From NCBI RefSeq assembly GCF_007830515.1, contig NZ_VLKT01000014.1:62001-126000 (forward strand): a stretch of DNA of 64,000 bases. The letters run 5' to 3'. Under the pieces are notes generated by a model. It did not search any database and was not told the origin of the DNA. It worked only from the letters and a program-made list of their open reading frames with translations. Of the stretch, positions 25,128 to 34,597 are shown piece after piece (positions within the stretch are counted from its first letter, which is position 1; each line of letters starts with the position of its first letter). Source of the stretch: Mesorhizobium tianshanense (GTDB taxonomy: Bacteria > Pseudomonadota > Alphaproteobacteria > Rhizobiales > Rhizobiaceae). Made by a program: the position numbers and the translations under genes.

Positions 25128-25952
25128 TCACACGGCGCGCGCTATATAAGCGTAGTAAACACAGCAGCCGAAGAACTCGCCGGCAGCGCTGGCCGCCAAG
25201 AGTTCATCCAGCCACGACGATGCCTCGGCTTCGTCCACTATTCCCGCCCGCGGCGCGAGCTTGGCGTAAGCTTCGATCCCGCTTCTCCAGAAATCAGCGC
25301 CCCCGATCTCTGCGATGATGCTCGGGATGACTGTTTCTATGACGAATCCTGCTTGCTTCAGTAGTCGAGGCAGTTGCCGGAGAATGCGCGGATTGGTTAC
25401 GAGCGATGCGACGATTGCATCGTCCATGTGGCGCGAACGCCGCTCATCAGAAAGTTCGAACGTCATCGACGCATAATCGCCGTCGAAGATGCACGCGGAT
25501 GCTCCCTGAGGGAGCAGTCGCCGCATCTCGGCGAGCGTCCTTGGCGGATCATCGAGATGGCTGAAGAGGGTGTGAGCAACCACGGCGTCGAGTGATCCCG
25601 ATTGAAGGCCAAGCGCACGCGAATCACCAGCTTCAAAACGAACGCGATCGCTTAGCTTCTCTCGTTCGGCCAGTCGTTTGGCTGCGTCGACGAGATAGTC
25701 GCTGAGATCGATTCCCAGAACGGAACCCCCGAAGCCGGGACGCTGCGCTATGGCCCGTGCCGCAACTCCCGTGCCGCATCCAAGGTCAAGGACATTGGCC
25801 TTGTCGTCGATTTCCATTCGATCGAGGTATGCGGAAAGCGGTCCCGCAAAATTGGGATGTCCTCCGCGCGCCTCCAGGCGAGTGATCATCACTTCCAAGG
25901 CATTCGGATCTAGCTTGTCGGTGAGTCGGAAAGGGTCGAGCGCCTGGGCCAT
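25128..25952 (-). CDS. Class I SAM-dependent methyltransferase
   Basis: Methyltransferase (274 aa) with the Rossmann SAM-binding motif VLDLGCGTGVAARAIAQ (about residue 55), SVLGIDLSDYLVDAAKR as motif II and LDAVVAHTLFSHLDDP as motif IV. It is of the UbiE/arsenite-methyltransferase-like type; the substrate is unknown. The ATG at 25952 follows GGGGGA; an in-frame TTG at 25970 is possible. It is divergent from a LysR regulator 203 bp away, which may control it. Confidence 0.87.
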   Translation of the reverse strand: MAQALDPFRLTDKLDPNALEVMITRLEARGGHPNFAGPLSAYLDRMEIDDKANVLDLGCGTGVAARAIAQRPGFGGSVLGIDLSDYLVDAAKRLAEREKLSDRVRFEAGDSRALGLQSGSLDAVVAHTLFSHLDDPPRTLAEMRRLLPQGASACIFDGDYASMTFELSDERRSRHMDDAIVASLVTNPRILRQLPRLLKQAGFVIETVIPSIIAEIGGADFWRSGIEAYAKLAPRAGIVDEAEASSWLDELLAASAAGEFFGCCVYYAYIARAV

Positions 25953-26154
25953 GATGTCTGTATCCCCCAACTACCGTTCCTACGACGTTACGGCGGCATC
26001 TTGCCGTTGCGAAACCTCATCGGCCCGCAATCCGGTTTTTGAACGCTCTGACGGTTTGCACCGATAGCCACTACAATTCTTCTACCATGTTCAACTTTGC
26101 GGAAAAATTCGGCAATATGGAAATCCGGGCTTGCAAAATCGCACAGGAGCCGAG

Positions 26155-27093
26155 ATGGCGGCGCAGTCATCTGTTTCCTCACACGGCGTCGAGTGGAACG
26201 ATCTCGAGGTCGTCCTCGCCATATGCCGGACGGGAAGCCTTTCCGGCGCGGCGCGACAGCTCGGCAACAATCACAGCACGGTTTTTCGCAAGATAAGCGC
26301 CATCGAAAAACGCATGGGCGTACGCCTTTTCGAGCGCCTCCCCACCGGGTATGAGATGACGGAGGCCGGCGAAGCGGCGATGCGCTATGCCGAACGCATC
26401 GAGGGCGAAGTCCACGCGATGGAACGGGAGCTTCTTGGCCGCGACACCCGACTGCGCGGCAAGATCCGGGTTTCGGCCCCAGAAGGTCCCACGATCCTTA
26501 TCCTACCGTCACTGATTGCCGAATTCCGCCGACAGCATCCGGAGGTGAGGGTCGATCTCGTCATGGGGCTCGACGCGGCCGACCTGTCGCGTCGGGAAAC
26601 GGATATTGCCGTGCGCGTCACGAGACGCCCACCGGAAATGAGTGTAGGGCGGTTCGTCTGCGACTTCAAATTCGGCATTTATGCAGCGCCGGACTATCTC
26701 GCGCGGGCCGGAGAGCGCGATCTGAAGGATCACGACTGGGTCATGCCGCATCTGGTTGTGGACTGGATGGTCCCACTGGTCTGGAAAAGCCGCGAGGCGG
26801 TCTACGAAAGCTGCGTCTTCACCAGTAATTCAGTGCTCGCCTGCGTGGAGGCGGCACGCAAGGGAATGGGCGTTTCAGTGATCTCGACCTTCGTCGTCGA
26901 AGGAGACGACACGCTTTTGCCGGTGACCGGTCCCGTCGAGGAACTTGCGATGGAGCTATGGGTTCTGACGCATCCGGATTTGCGCCGGACGGCGCGCGTA
27001 GCCGCTCTGATGCAGTTCCTTGTCGAAAAACTGAGCGCGCAAAAGCCCATTTTCGAAGGCCGGCCAAGCCGCCGCCTCAATGAGGCAGGGTGA
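26155..27093 (+). CDS. LysR family transcriptional regulator
   Basis: LysR-type regulator (312 aa). The winged helix-turn-helix is at about residues 13-70 (WNDLEVVLAICRTGSLSGAA, then NNHSTVFRKISAIEKRMGVR and LFERLPTGYEMTEAGE), followed by a periplasmic-binding-like effector domain. The ATG at 26155 has aggag 9 bases upstream and is chosen over the in-frame alternative at 26131. The neighbour on the opposite strand is the methyltransferase, the most likely target by position. Confidence 0.92.
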   Translation: MAAQSSVSSHGVEWNDLEVVLAICRTGSLSGAARQLGNNHSTVFRKISAIEKRMGVRLFERLPTGYEMTEAGEAAMRYAERIEGEVHAMERELLGRDTRLRGKIRVSAPEGPTILILPSLIAEFRRQHPEVRVDLVMGLDAADLSRRETDIAVRVTRRPPEMSVGRFVCDFKFGIYAAPDYLARAGERDLKDHDWVMPHLVVDWMVPLVWKSREAVYESCVFTSNSVLACVEAARKGMGVSVISTFVVEGDDTLLPVTGPVEELAMELWVLTHPDLRRTARVAALMQFLVEKLSAQKPIFEGRPSRRLNEAG

Positions 27094-27454
27094 AGTCTGG
27101 CGAGCGGTTCGGCCGAACCGACCCTCCAGGTCTTGAATGCTCCTTTGTCCACGTCTTTCATTTCTTGCGCGGCCATGATCTCTTCCAAAAACCGGCTTCC
27201 ACTTTTTGGGATCATGGTCCGAAAACGCAAAAGCCGCGCCAGCCTTGTTCCGGCCGGTCGCGGCTTTTGTCGGTCGAACCATCCCCGAACGCTCCCGCGC
27301 CCGAAACCGCTCACCTTCCCTGTCCGTCGCGCAGCTTGGCCGTATCCGGCCTGCCGCGTTCTTGTCATTGCCGGTCCGGCCGTCTTGCGCGGCCTTGACC
27401 TGAAGCGTCCCTGTCGGTGATCTCGGCGCCTATGAACTCAGAGGCCCCGTGAAC
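27094..27454. other. Intergenic region with hairpin and a rhizobial-looking repeat
   Basis: Between a LysR gene and the Sel1-like gene, convergent. A hairpin (aaaagccgcg 27229-27238 with cgcggctttt 27259-27268, 20-base loop) can terminate both strands. Just before it, accggcttccactttttggg with gatcatg resembles a short motif often met between genes in rhizobia. No gene is supported here. Confidence 0.5.
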
Positions 27455-27721
27455 TCAATGCATCGTCATCCATTCGCGGGCTTCGCGCAGCGCCCTGGCG
27501 ATCTCGACCTTCGACATGGCGGCCGACAATTCCGAGCGCAGTTCCGCAGCGCGGACGGAGCCCTTGATCGCAGCGATGTTGAACCATTTGTGGGCGGCGA
27601 CGACATCGGTCTCGCAATCGCGGCCGGTCGCATACATCATGCCCAGTTCGAAAAGAATGTCGGCCTGGGCGGTTGCCCCCATGGCGCCGAAGCCGGCTTC
27701 AGGCATTTCAAAACGTGCCAT
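27455..27721 (-). CDS. Small Sel1/TPR-like repeat protein
   Basis: An 88-aa protein with a Sel1-like helical pair: LFELGMMYATGRDCETDVVA followed by AHKWFNIAAIKGSVRAAELR. The A-x-x-x-L-G-x-x-Y-x-x-G pattern is the Sel1 consensus. Such small proteins are conserved in rhizobia without an assigned role and probably bind a protein partner. No signal peptide. Start ATG at 27721. Confidence 0.78.
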   Translation of the reverse strand: MARFEMPEAGFGAMGATAQADILFELGMMYATGRDCETDVVAAHKWFNIAAIKGSVRAAELRSELSAAMSKVEIARALREAREWMTMH

Positions 27722-28207
27722 TTCAATCCCCTGTTCTAGCCCCTGTCAGGCTCCCGAGAGCCGCCTCCTTCCGTCCCTTGGTATCCGTTGATATCCCTTG
27801 GGGGTGGCCGCTCTTTCGATGCTTTCGAGAATGACGCGGAGGCTTGAATCCGTCGTTAAATGGCGTGCTTAATTTGAGGAAAACAAAGCTAAAACAAGAG
27901 GTAAATGCGGAAATTCGTTAAGGATACAAAGCCAGCAATTTCGCCGGTTCGCGCTCAATTTGACGAAAATTTGCGAGACGCGGATCAAGACTCCGCTAAC
28001 CAAGGGAGACAAAGACGGAGTTGCGACCGTATCATTTCCAGTCGACGGGGACCGCTTCAGGCGGTCAAAATCCTGGCGTCTAAAATCCTGAAGTCTTCCG
28101 CAGCGGCACCGCTTTTGTTTTGCCGGGAGGTGGATTAGCTTACGTTTGCGTAAAGGGCAGTCTGGTGGGGCGGAACATCCGACCGGAAGCCCGCAGGGAG
28201 GAAAAAC
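27722..28207. other. Intergenic region without a supported gene
   Basis: Nearly 490 bases, less GC-rich than its surroundings around 27840-27990. It contains a perfect small hairpin gaccgc-ttcag-gcggtc (28050-28066) followed by aaaa, and ttacg-tttg-cgtaa at 28140-28153. An open frame at 27905-28138 has no recognisable features. A small RNA here is possible but not shown. Confidence 0.5.
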
Positions 28208-28549
28208 ATGTTTCGCAAGACCAGCATGGCCCTCGCGGCCACATTGATCATGGCCGGCGCGGCTTGGGCCGACCCAATCGAAGGCAACTGGAAAACCAAG
28301 GACGGCGACACGGCGGCCATTAGTGCCTGCGGCGGCTCATTCTGCATCAAGCTGACGACCGGTCAATATGCCGGAAAATCGATCGGCAGCATGAAGGCGA
28401 GCGGTGGCGGCAAATATGTTGGCTCGATCACCAAGCCGTCGAACGGAAAAACCTATTCAGGTAGCGGGGCCCTAGCCGGAAGTTCGCTGAAAATGACCGG
28501 ATGCGTCCTGGCTGTTCTCTGCGAGAGCCAGACCTGGCACAAGCTCTGA
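28208..28549 (+). CDS. DUF2147 family exported protein
   Basis: A 113-aa exported protein of the DUF2147 type. A signal peptide ends about residue 21 (MAGAAWADP). The mature start PIEGNWKTKDGDTAAISACG is the family G-x-W signature, followed by YVGSITKPSNGKTYSGSGAL and the terminal MTGCVLAVLCESQTWHK. The conserved cysteines suggest a periplasmic beta-barrel fold with a disulfide. A strong ribosome binding site (gcagggagg) precedes the ATG. The function of the family is unknown. Confidence 0.85.
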   Translation: MFRKTSMALAATLIMAGAAWADPIEGNWKTKDGDTAAISACGGSFCIKLTTGQYAGKSIGSMKASGGGKYVGSITKPSNGKTYSGSGALAGSSLKMTGCVLAVLCESQTWHKL

Positions 28550-28574
28550 TCGTTTGCATTCTGACGAAATGAAG

Positions 28575-28604
28575 ACGGGGCCTTAGCGGGCTCCGTTTTT
28601 GTTT
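28575..28604 (+). terminator. Rho-independent terminator after the DUF2147 gene
   Basis: An 8-bp stem with one G-U pair (acggggcc with ggctccgt, loop ttagcg) followed by a TTTTTGTTT run, 26 bp after the stop codon. Confidence 0.85.
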
Positions 28605-28770
28605 GGGCCAGTTGTTGCGGCCGATGGATCAAGCATGCCGGCTCACGCGCGCCGGCGGGCGCCGCTCGTAAAACTCCGTCAATGAATTTGAACCGCAGAT
28701 GAACGCCAGCATCAGAGCCGGTTCAGTTGTATCAGGGCATTCTCATGCGTGTTGAAGGAGACGCCACGCA

Positions 28771-28923
28771 ATGCTCGCCCGCCGCTTCACCATCGTCTGC
28801 CTGTTGCTGAGCCTGTTCGGCATGATGTTCGCCATCCTCGTCACCGAAGCCGAACGCCCGGCCCGCGCCCGGGACGTGGCCAGTTCCTGCCAGTTCGATT
28901 GCCTGAACCATTTTCGCCCCTGA
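28771..28923 (+). CDS. Small predicted membrane protein (50 aa)
   Basis: A short frame, MLARRFTIVCLLLSLFGMMF then AILVTEAERPARARDVASSC and QFDCLNHFRP, preceded by a good ribosome binding site (aaggag, 10 bases before the ATG). One hydrophobic segment at residues 6-23 looks like a membrane anchor or signal, followed by a short tail with two cysteines. No family recognised. A second small frame follows at 28956, so both could be from one transcript. Confidence 0.5.
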   Translation: MLARRFTIVCLLLSLFGMMFAILVTEAERPARARDVASSCQFDCLNHFRP

Positions 28924-28955
28924 ACCGACAGACACCTAGAAAGAAACAACACACC

Positions 28956-29150
28956 ATGAACCGCATCGTCGCCAGCGCCCTCAAGACCCTTCGGCTCGTG
29001 CCGCGGGCGGCGCTCATCCTGATGGTTCTTGCCGCGCCGGTTCTGGCCGTACCCACGATGCGCGCCGATGCGGGTTCGACGATCGAAGCGCCGGCGTTGA
29101 GGAAGAGCGGCGTCGGCTTTGTGCTGCTGGTCAGCTTGCGGCGCGGTTAG
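28956..29150 (+). CDS. Small hydrophobic protein (64 aa)
   Basis: Frame from ATG 28956: MNRIVASALKTLRLVPRAAL then ILMVLAAPVLAVPTMRADAG, with one signal-like hydrophobic segment (about residues 17-32) and a possible cleavage site. agaaag lies upstream as a weak ribosome binding site. No family recognised. It sits 32 bp after the 50-aa gene at 28771. Coding status is uncertain. Confidence 0.35.
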   Translation: MNRIVASALKTLRLVPRAALILMVLAAPVLAVPTMRADAGSTIEAPALRKSGVGFVLLVSLRRG

Positions 29151-29235
29151 GATCAATCGATCTTTCATCGAAACCATTCGATAAGAAAAACGACGTTTTT
29201 GACCGCGTTCGGGCCGGCATACCCCTCCCAACCGC

Positions 29236-30762
29236 ATGGCCAAGCCTCTATATTGGGTCATGGAAAAGCGAATCTATCCCCAAGCCATCGAATCGGTTGT
29301 GATGCCGGAGCCGTTTGGCCGGCAGAGTTTCAACGATGCCGAAAAGGCCGTCGCGGCCTTGCAGGTCCTTTACGATCGCAACACCAAATTCCTGCGCGAT
29401 TCGTTCACGGCGCTCGCCGCAGGCACCGACAACAACAAGCGCTACCGGGCCTTCTATCCCGAAATCGGCGTCACCACGAGTTCGTTCACCCAGATCGACT
29501 CGCGGCAGGCGTACGGCCATATGCCGACGCCTGGGCATTTCTCGACCACCATCACCCAGCCTGCCCTTTTCGAACGCTATCTCATCGAACAGCTTCGCCT
29601 GATCATGCGCAATCACGGCGTTCCGGTCACCGTTTCGGAATCGACGACGCCCATCCCGCTGCATTTCGCGTTCCTGGAAGGCTCCCATGTCGACGGCGCG
29701 GCCGCCGAACGCATCAGGCGGCCGATCCGCGACCTGTTCGACGTACCGGACCTCGACGGCACCGACGACCAGATCGCCAACGGCACGTTCGAAGTGGCGT
29801 TAGGCGAAGCCAGGCCGCTGGCGGCGTTCACGGCGCAGCGCATCGACTACTCGTTGCACCGGATGTCGCACTACACGGCGACCAGTCCCCAGCATTTCCA
29901 GAATTTCGTGCTATTCACCAACTACCAGTTCTACATCGATGAATTCGTCGCCCGCGCGCACGAGCTGATGGCGAATGGCGGCGGCGGATACGTCGAATTC
30001 GTCGAGCCGGGAAACGTCGTCACCAAGGCCGGACAAAGCGCGCCTGGCGATGGCGCGGCGCCGCGGCGCCTGCCGCAGATGCCGGCCTATCATCTGAAGA
30101 AGCCGAACCATGGCGGCATCACCATGGTCAATATCGGCGTCGGCCCCTCCAATGCCAAGACGATCACCGACCATATTGCGGTACTCAGGCCGCATGCGTG
30201 GGTGATGCTCGGCCATTGCGCCGGGCTGCGCAACACCCAGGCGCTCGGCGACTATGTGCTGGCGCACGCCTATGTGCGGGAAGACCATGTTCTGGACGAC
30301 GATCTTCCGGTCTGGGTGCCGATCCCGCCGCTGGCCGAAATCCAGGTGGCGCTGCAGGAGGCTGTCGCCGAAATCACCGGCCTTTCCGGCTACGACCTCA
30401 AGCGTATCATGCGCACCGGCACCGTTGCCACCATCGACAACCGCAACTGGGAACTGCGCGACCAGCGCGGGCCGGTGCAGCGGCTGTCGCAGTCACGGGC
30501 GATCGCGCTCGACATGGAATCGGCGACGATCGCAGCCAACGGCTTCCGTTTCCGCGTGCCCTATGGCACGCTGCTTTGCGTCTCCGACAAGCCCCTGCAT
30601 GGCGAATTGAAGTTGCCCGGCATGGCGACCGAGTTCTACAAGCGGCAAGTGGCGCAGCACTTGAAGATCGGCATCAGGGCGATGGAGAAGCTGGCCGAGA
30701 TGCCGATGGAGCGGCTGCACTCGCGCAAGCTCAGGAGCTTTTCGGAGACGGCGTTCCAGTAG
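29236..30762 (+). CDS. amn: AMP nucleosidase
   Basis: AMP nucleosidase (up to 508 aa), which splits AMP to adenine and ribose 5-phosphate and helps set adenylate levels. The N-terminal AMP nucleosidase domain (about residues 10-175) is followed by the phosphorylase-like catalytic domain: GGITMVNIGVGPSNAKTITD, VMLGHCAGLRNTQALGDYVL, MRTGTVATIDNRNWE, ALDMESATIAANGF and CVSDKPLHGELK. The M-E-S purine-binding glutamate is present. The start could also be ATG 29260 (MEKRIYPQAIE); neither has a strong ribosome binding site. Length is close to the E. coli enzyme. Confidence 0.93.
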   Translation: MAKPLYWVMEKRIYPQAIESVVMPEPFGRQSFNDAEKAVAALQVLYDRNTKFLRDSFTALAAGTDNNKRYRAFYPEIGVTTSSFTQIDSRQAYGHMPTPGHFSTTITQPALFERYLIEQLRLIMRNHGVPVTVSESTTPIPLHFAFLEGSHVDGAAAERIRRPIRDLFDVPDLDGTDDQIANGTFEVALGEARPLAAFTAQRIDYSLHRMSHYTATSPQHFQNFVLFTNYQFYIDEFVARAHELMANGGGGYVEFVEPGNVVTKAGQSAPGDGAAPRRLPQMPAYHLKKPNHGGITMVNIGVGPSNAKTITDHIAVLRPHAWVMLGHCAGLRNTQALGDYVLAHAYVREDHVLDDDLPVWVPIPPLAEIQVALQEAVAEITGLSGYDLKRIMRTGTVATIDNRNWELRDQRGPVQRLSQSRAIALDMESATIAANGFRFRVPYGTLLCVSDKPLHGELKLPGMATEFYKRQVAQHLKIGIRAMEKLAEMPMERLHSRKLRSFSETAFQ

Positions 30763-30856
30763 CACCGATCAGCCTTCGTTGATCCGAGTGCGGCAAGAGC
30801 GCGGCAGGGCATTTCGTCATCTTGATGGGCCGCATTTCTGCCGATAGGCGAAGCAG

Positions 30857-31915
30857 ATGGCACGCATTCGAAACATGATGGCTTCGGTGGCATTCGTCGC
30901 AATGCTTGTCTTCTCGGTCCCGCTGGTGGCCGGGTTTTTCGGAACGCTGCATCCGGCATTCGATTCCTTCGCCCATTTCCGCGTCCATCTTGCCGTGCTG
31001 ATGGCGGTTTGCGCGCTGCCGTTGCTCGCGACCTCGTTTCGCCTGCAGGCGGCCACGGCGCTGCTCTTTGCCGTAGCTGCCTTCGCCACCACGTCGAACG
31101 GCCTGCCGGTGCCGCGCCTGTGGCCAGTCCAGGCAGCCTACGAAGCCAAGCCCGGTGACCTTCTGGTCTACCCCGGTGACCAGGAGATCTACCGCCTGCT
31201 GCAAATGAACCTGCGGTTTGACAATCCGACGCCTGAAAAGGTGCTGTCGCTGATCGGCCGGACCCAGCCCGATGTGATTACCCTCGACGAGGTGTCCGAC
31301 ATGTGGGAGGCGAAGCTTGGACTTCACGCCGGCGCCTACCCCTACCGGATCCTCTGCCCCTACCCCAATGGCGTGTTCGGCGTTGCGCTGCTGTCCAGAC
31401 GGCCGTTTGCCGCCGGCACGCAACCGCGCTGCGATGGCCGCGGTGCGATGGCCATCGCGACCGTCGATTTCGGCCGAACCAGCATCGATGTCGCCGCCAT
31501 CCATCTCACTTGGCCATGGCCGCGCAACCAATCACGGCAGATCGGCGGATTGTCGCGGGAGCTCGCTTCGCTCGGCGAGACAGCGATCATGGCAGGCGAC
31601 TGCAATGCAGTACCCTGGAGCGCCGCTGTCCGGCGCGTCGCAGATCTTGGCAAGCTGACCGTGGAGCCTTCGCCGGGGCCGACCTGGCTCTACGACAAGT
31701 TACCGGATTTCCTGCGCTTCGCCGGACTGCCGATCGACCAGGTTTTCAGCAAGGGCGCGGTTCTCATCCATTCCGTGTCGAGGCTGGAAGACACAGGCTC
31801 CGACCATCTTCCGGTGATGGTGGAATTCTCGCTCAGGCCGGAAGAGAAAAAGCCGGTCGGCGAAGGTGAAACCGCGACCGCATCCGTGACACGGAACGGC
31901 AACACTCGAAGCTGA
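30857..31915 (+). CDS. Endonuclease/exonuclease/phosphatase (EEP) family membrane protein
   Basis: A 352-aa protein with two or three N-terminal hydrophobic segments (residues 7-28, 40-58, 62-80) and a C-terminal EEP phosphodiesterase domain facing the periplasm. Motifs: LLQMNLRFDN, PDVITLDEVSD (catalytic Glu), AIHLTWPWP, IMAGDCNAVPWS (D-x-N) and SDHLPVMVEF (terminal Asp-His). Relatives cleave phosphodiester bonds in nucleic acids, lipids or sugar-phosphates; the substrate is not predictable. It stands alone on this strand. Confidence 0.88.
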   Translation: MARIRNMMASVAFVAMLVFSVPLVAGFFGTLHPAFDSFAHFRVHLAVLMAVCALPLLATSFRLQAATALLFAVAAFATTSNGLPVPRLWPVQAAYEAKPGDLLVYPGDQEIYRLLQMNLRFDNPTPEKVLSLIGRTQPDVITLDEVSDMWEAKLGLHAGAYPYRILCPYPNGVFGVALLSRRPFAAGTQPRCDGRGAMAIATVDFGRTSIDVAAIHLTWPWPRNQSRQIGGLSRELASLGETAIMAGDCNAVPWSAAVRRVADLGKLTVEPSPGPTWLYDKLPDFLRFAGLPIDQVFSKGAVLIHSVSRLEDTGSDHLPVMVEFSLRPEEKKPVGEGETATASVTRNGNTRS

Positions 31916-31921
31916 GCAGGC

Positions 31922-32533
31922 CTATTGCTTGCGCGACAGGGTATCGACGAGGTGCTCGACATGGCCGCCGTCGCGATGCTCGCGCGCGTCGAAGGCGTTC
32001 TGTTTCGCTTCGTATTCGGCATAGACGGTCTTGATCCGGCGCCTCGCCTCGCGGTGCGTCTTGCTGCAAAACCAGTTGTCGGCGAACTCCAGCCCCGTGA
32101 TCGATTTCTCGGTGGCCCGCATCATTGTCCTGGCGATGCGGCCATGGGTATGCTCGTGGGTGCGAACGCCCGCGAAGAACCGCTTCCAGCGCTTCTGAAG
32201 CGCCGGCGTCGCGGCTGAGGCCAGATGGGGTAAGGTGTAGGTGAGATCGAGTGTCCCATTGGCCTGCCGCAGGCGGCAGACACCACCGTCCCGGCTGATG
32301 TCCAGGTCCCAATTTGCGGTATAGGCGGTCAGCGCGATGGCGTGCGTCATGAAGCCGTGCCTCTTCGGACCCTTGCGGTCCATAGCCTCGATCAGGGCGG
32401 CGCCCGTGGTTCCTGAAATGTTGTAAGTCCGCGTCTTGACCAGCACCTTCGTGTCAGCCGATGCCGAGGATGCGAAGCCGCACAAGGCGCCAATCGCCGC
32501 AAGGCACGTCAGAACCGCCAGGCGCATGGTCAT
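31922..32533 (-). CDS. DUF922 family exported protein, putative Zn-dependent peptidase
   Basis: A 203-aa exported protein of the DUF922 family. A signal peptide ends about residue 26 (FASSASADT). The core has RTYNISGTTGAALIEAM and the metal-site-like THEHTHGRIA (H-E-x-x-H), which supports a zinc peptidase fold. A conserved tail C-SKTHREARRRIK follows. Start may be ATG 32533 or 32527. Substrate and role are not known. It is convergent with the EEP gene, 6 bp apart. Confidence 0.82.
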   Translation of the reverse strand: MTMRLAVLTCLAAIGALCGFASSASADTKVLVKTRTYNISGTTGAALIEAMDRKGPKRHGFMTHAIALTAYTANWDLDISRDGGVCRLRQANGTLDLTYTLPHLASAATPALQKRWKRFFAGVRTHEHTHGRIARTMMRATEKSITGLEFADNWFCSKTHREARRRIKTVYAEYEAKQNAFDAREHRDGGHVEHLVDTLSRKQ

Positions 32534-32669
32534 CTCTCCGGATCAGAGGGAAAGGGAACCACAACCGCCGCGCCGCTTCAACTTTTTTTAGACGCCGCGA
32601 ATGTAGCGGGCCTTCGCCGGATGCATTTTGGTCGGCGGTCGAATCGGCCGGCGCGGCGATTCTGGCAAA

Positions 32670-34349
32670 CTACATGTTCTGGTAGACCGGTCCCTCTCCA
32701 CCTTGTGGCGGCACCCAGGTTATGTTCCGGTTCGGGTCCTTGATGTCGCAAGTCTTGCAGTGGACGCAGTTTTGCGCGTTGATGACGAAGCGCACATCCT
32801 TCGCCGCGGGGTCGGCGGCGGCGTTGCCATCCTTGTCGACCCATTCGTAGACGCTGGCCGGGCAGTAGCGTGTCGAAGGCCCGGCGTAGACATCGTGTTC
32901 GGAACGCTGCTGCAGATCCATGTCCGCGACCAGCAGGTGGACAGGCTCGTTCTCCTCGTGATTGGTGTTCGACAGAAACACCGAGGACAGGCGATCGAAA
33001 GTGAGCACGCCGTCCGGTTTCGGATAGGCGATCTTCTTGTGTTTGGCGGCCGGCTCCAGCGTCGCATAATCGGCCTTGCCGTGCTTCAGCGTGCCGAAGG
33101 GCGAGAAGCCGAACAGCGTGTTCAGCCACATGTCGAGGCCGCCAATGCCGACGCCGACAACGGTGCCGAAGCGCGACCACAGCGGCTTGACGTTGCGCAC
33201 CTTCTTCAAATCCTTGCCGATGTCGGTCGCCCGCCATGCGGCCTCGTAAGAAGCCAGTTCGTCATTGGCGCGGCCGGCGCCGATCGCCTCGGCGACATGC
33301 TCGGCCGCCAGCATTCCGGAAAGCACGGCATTGTGCGAGCCCTTGATGCGCGGCACGTTGACGAAGCCGGCAGCACAACCCATCAGCGCGCCACCGGGGA
33401 AGGACAGTTTCGGCACCGACTGCCAGCCACCCTCTGTGATGGCACGGGCGCCATAACCCAGCCGCTTGGCGCCCTCGAACGTGCCTTTGATTGCCGGATG
33501 GGTCTTGAAGCGCTGGAATTCATCGAACGGCGACAGGTAGGGGTTCTTGTAGTTGAGGTGGACAACGAAGCCGACCGCCACCTGGTTGTCCTCCAGGTGG
33601 TAGAGGAAGGAGCCGCCGCCGGTCTTCATGTCGAGCGGCCAGCCGAAGGAATGCTGGACCAGGCCTGGCTCGTGGTTTTCCGGCTTGACCTGCCAGAGCT
33701 CCTTGAGGCCGATGCCGTATTTGCCGGGCTCGTGGCCGTCGGAAAGATTGTATTTGGCGATCAGCTGCTTGGCCAGCGAGCCGCGCGCGCCCTCGCCGAT
33801 CAGCACATATTTGCCCATCAGCGCCATGCCCGGCGCGAAGCCCGGGCCGTGCGTGCCATCCTTCTCGACGCCCATATCGCCGGTGACAACGCCGGTGACC
33901 GCGCCAGCTTCATTGTAGAGCAGGCCGGCCGCGGCAAAGCCCGGATAGATCTCGACGCCCAGCGCCTCGGCCTTGGTCGCCAGCCAGCGGCAGACATTGC
34001 CGAGCGAGACGATGTAATTGCCGTGATTGTTCATCAGCGGCGGCATCAGGATGTTGGGCAGCCGGAACGAACCGGCGGGGCCGAGGACCAGGAAATGGTC
34101 TGCCGTGACCGGCGTCTTGAAGGGATGACCCTCTTCGTCACGCCAGCCCGGCAACAGCCGGTCGATGCCGATCGGATCGACGACGGCGCCGGACAGGATG
34201 TGGGCGCCGACTTCGCCGCCCTTTTCCAGGACGACGACGGAAAGCTCGGGATTGACCTGCTTGAGACGGATCGCGGCGGCGAGGCCGGCCGGACCGGCGC
34301 CGACGACGACCACGTCAAATTCCATGCTTTCGCGTTCTATATCGCTCAT
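32670..34349 (-). CDS. Electron transfer flavoprotein-ubiquinone oxidoreductase
   Basis: ETF-QO (559 aa), the membrane-associated FAD/4Fe-4S enzyme that passes electrons from ETF to ubiquinone, and so serves acyl-CoA dehydrogenases such as Ivd in this window. Features: the N-terminal FAD motif VVVGAGPAGLAAAIRL, EKGGEVGAHILSGAV, GCAAGFVNVPRIKGSHNAVL-type membrane loop, and a C-terminal ferredoxin-like domain with INAQNCVHCKTCDIKDPN. The ATG at 34349 is chosen because family proteins begin MSDIERESMEFDVVVVGAG-like; the upstream extension is not conserved. The pocket and quinone-site residues were not checked one by one. Confidence 0.95.
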   Translation of the reverse strand: MSDIERESMEFDVVVVGAGPAGLAAAIRLKQVNPELSVVVLEKGGEVGAHILSGAVVDPIGIDRLLPGWRDEEGHPFKTPVTADHFLVLGPAGSFRLPNILMPPLMNNHGNYIVSLGNVCRWLATKAEALGVEIYPGFAAAGLLYNEAGAVTGVVTGDMGVEKDGTHGPGFAPGMALMGKYVLIGEGARGSLAKQLIAKYNLSDGHEPGKYGIGLKELWQVKPENHEPGLVQHSFGWPLDMKTGGGSFLYHLEDNQVAVGFVVHLNYKNPYLSPFDEFQRFKTHPAIKGTFEGAKRLGYGARAITEGGWQSVPKLSFPGGALMGCAAGFVNVPRIKGSHNAVLSGMLAAEHVAEAIGAGRANDELASYEAAWRATDIGKDLKKVRNVKPLWSRFGTVVGVGIGGLDMWLNTLFGFSPFGTLKHGKADYATLEPAAKHKKIAYPKPDGVLTFDRLSSVFLSNTNHEENEPVHLLVADMDLQQRSEHDVYAGPSTRYCPASVYEWVDKDGNAAADPAAKDVRFVINAQNCVHCKTCDIKDPNRNITWVPPQGGEGPVYQNM

Positions 34350-34597
34350 CAACCCCTCACTGGCTGCCGCATTTACGCATCTTGCTGGCTTATCCGCTGC
34401 ATAGCGCATCAATTCGCGACGCGAAACCGGCGCTGACGTGACAATGCCGATTTCGTCAAAAAGTCGCGCATCGTACTACAAGATCGCGTTTTGGAGTTCG
34501 CCTGAACGTCGACCCAGGCCGGCTCCATTCCAGGGAAGAGCCGCCGCCTCACGTTTTTAATTGTTCGACGGCTTGCTTATCGGCCATACTTCGAGCC

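Noticed and set aside
27905..28138. 77-aa frame in the gap before the DUF2147 gene
   Set aside because: No ribosome binding site or recognisable features; the region also holds hairpins.
32628..34436. 602-aa plus-strand frame opposite the ETF-ubiquinone oxidoreductase gene
   Set aside because: Antisense shadow; the true gene has FAD and Fe-S motifs.
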